Source of the DNA: JBBSEZ01 sp038239195
Lineage (GTDB): Bacteria > Planctomycetota > Planctomycetia > Gemmatales > Gemmataceae
DNA: 61,945 bases
Assembly (NCBI GenBank): GCA_038239195.1
Contig: JBBSEZ010000007.1
Span: 1 to 61,945 of the forward strand
Direction of reading: 5' to 3'
The position numbers and the translations under genes were made by a program. Of the stretch, positions 61,877 to 61,945 are shown in pieces. How positions within the stretch are numbered: position 1 is the first letter of the stretch; each line of letters starts with the position of its first letter. The notes under the pieces are model-generated. The model was not told the DNA's origin. It worked only from the letters and a program-made list of their open reading frames with translations, and made no database searches.

Positions 61877-61945
61877 AGACCGCACCAACCCACCACGTTC
61901 CCCCCCCCCCCCACGCCAAGGCAACCCCCCCCCAGAGCACGCCCG
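61877..61945. other. C-homopolymer rich contig end
   Basis: Runs of nine or more C occur in the last 50 bases. No gene. Base calls here may be unreliable. Confidence 0.5.

Noticed and set aside
60016..61914. Minus-strand open frame opposite gltX
   Set aside because: gltX is certain on the plus strand; the antisense product lacks recognisable domains.
61900..61945. Poly-C tract as a phase-variable promoter
   Set aside because: Lies at the very end of the window with several C-runs in succession; assembly or base-calling error is more likely.

Overview
The window is about 62 kb of very GC-rich bacterial DNA that reads as a planctomycete chromosome, most likely family Gemmataceae. The evidence is taxon-typical content: two modules pairing a DUF1549/DUF1553 cytochrome-type protein with a Tat-exported DUF1501 protein, eukaryote-like Ser/Thr kinases with large extra domains, a short protein opening with the planctomycete LEPR-like motif (LEALEDRTSPA), a member of a paralogous family I associate with Gemmataceae, and many secreted proteins with DUF1080, PPC or LamG/PKD domains. 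I see no rRNA, tRNA, CRISPR array or classical insertion sequence. The last ~50 bases are C-homopolymer rich and look like a poorly resolved contig end.

Layout. 0-4.2 kb: DUF1549/1553 protein followed by DUF1501, with a palindromic repeat between them. 4.4-6.7 kb: small genes (a DUF5678-like protein with a retropepsin-like protease, two hypotheticals) and a SAM methyltransferase. 6.9-10.3 kb: a lone receiver protein and a hybrid PAS histidine kinase with a closely similar receiver. 10.5-19.3 kb (minus strand): a conserved hypothetical, then a type IV pilus inner-membrane gene set (a PilM fusion plus two single-pass membrane proteins) preceded by an unusual HTH-receiver regulator. 20-25.7 kb: GNAT acetyltransferase, neutral-ceramidase-like enzyme, a Gemmataceae family protein, a small protein with a strong terminator, and a clan-A glycosidase. 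26-27.8 kb: an overlapping AAA ATPase/DUF4276 pair that resembles a defence module. 27.8-35.1 kb: second DUF1549/1553 plus DUF1501 module with a PPC-domain protein, a CcbP-like protein and a conserved hypothetical. 35.8-41.5 kb: kinase-TPR protein, short LEPR-like protein, perfect bidirectional terminator, second clan-A-like glycosidase. 41.6-50.5 kb: a polysaccharide O-acetylation operon (AlgI-type MBOAT and two AlgX/AlgJ-type SGNH proteins) followed by a PKD/LamG protein, DUF2891 and DUF1080. 50.6-56.8 kb: a two-component cluster (double receiver, receiver-histidine kinase, receiver) running directly into a glutamate-dehydrogenase-like protein with a helical C-terminal extension and an enolase-superfamily dehydratase. 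56.8-61.8 kb: FHA protein and a Ser/Thr kinase fused to a spherulin-4/GH135-like domain (minus), then gltX (plus).

Themes are polysaccharide turnover and modification at the cell surface, and dense signalling. The observations I rank highest are the kinase-spherulin 4 fusion, a family of at least five MITE-like palindromic elements built from a 22-bp hairpin unit, the AAA/DUF4276 pair, and the signalling cluster coupled to the dehydrogenase-like protein.
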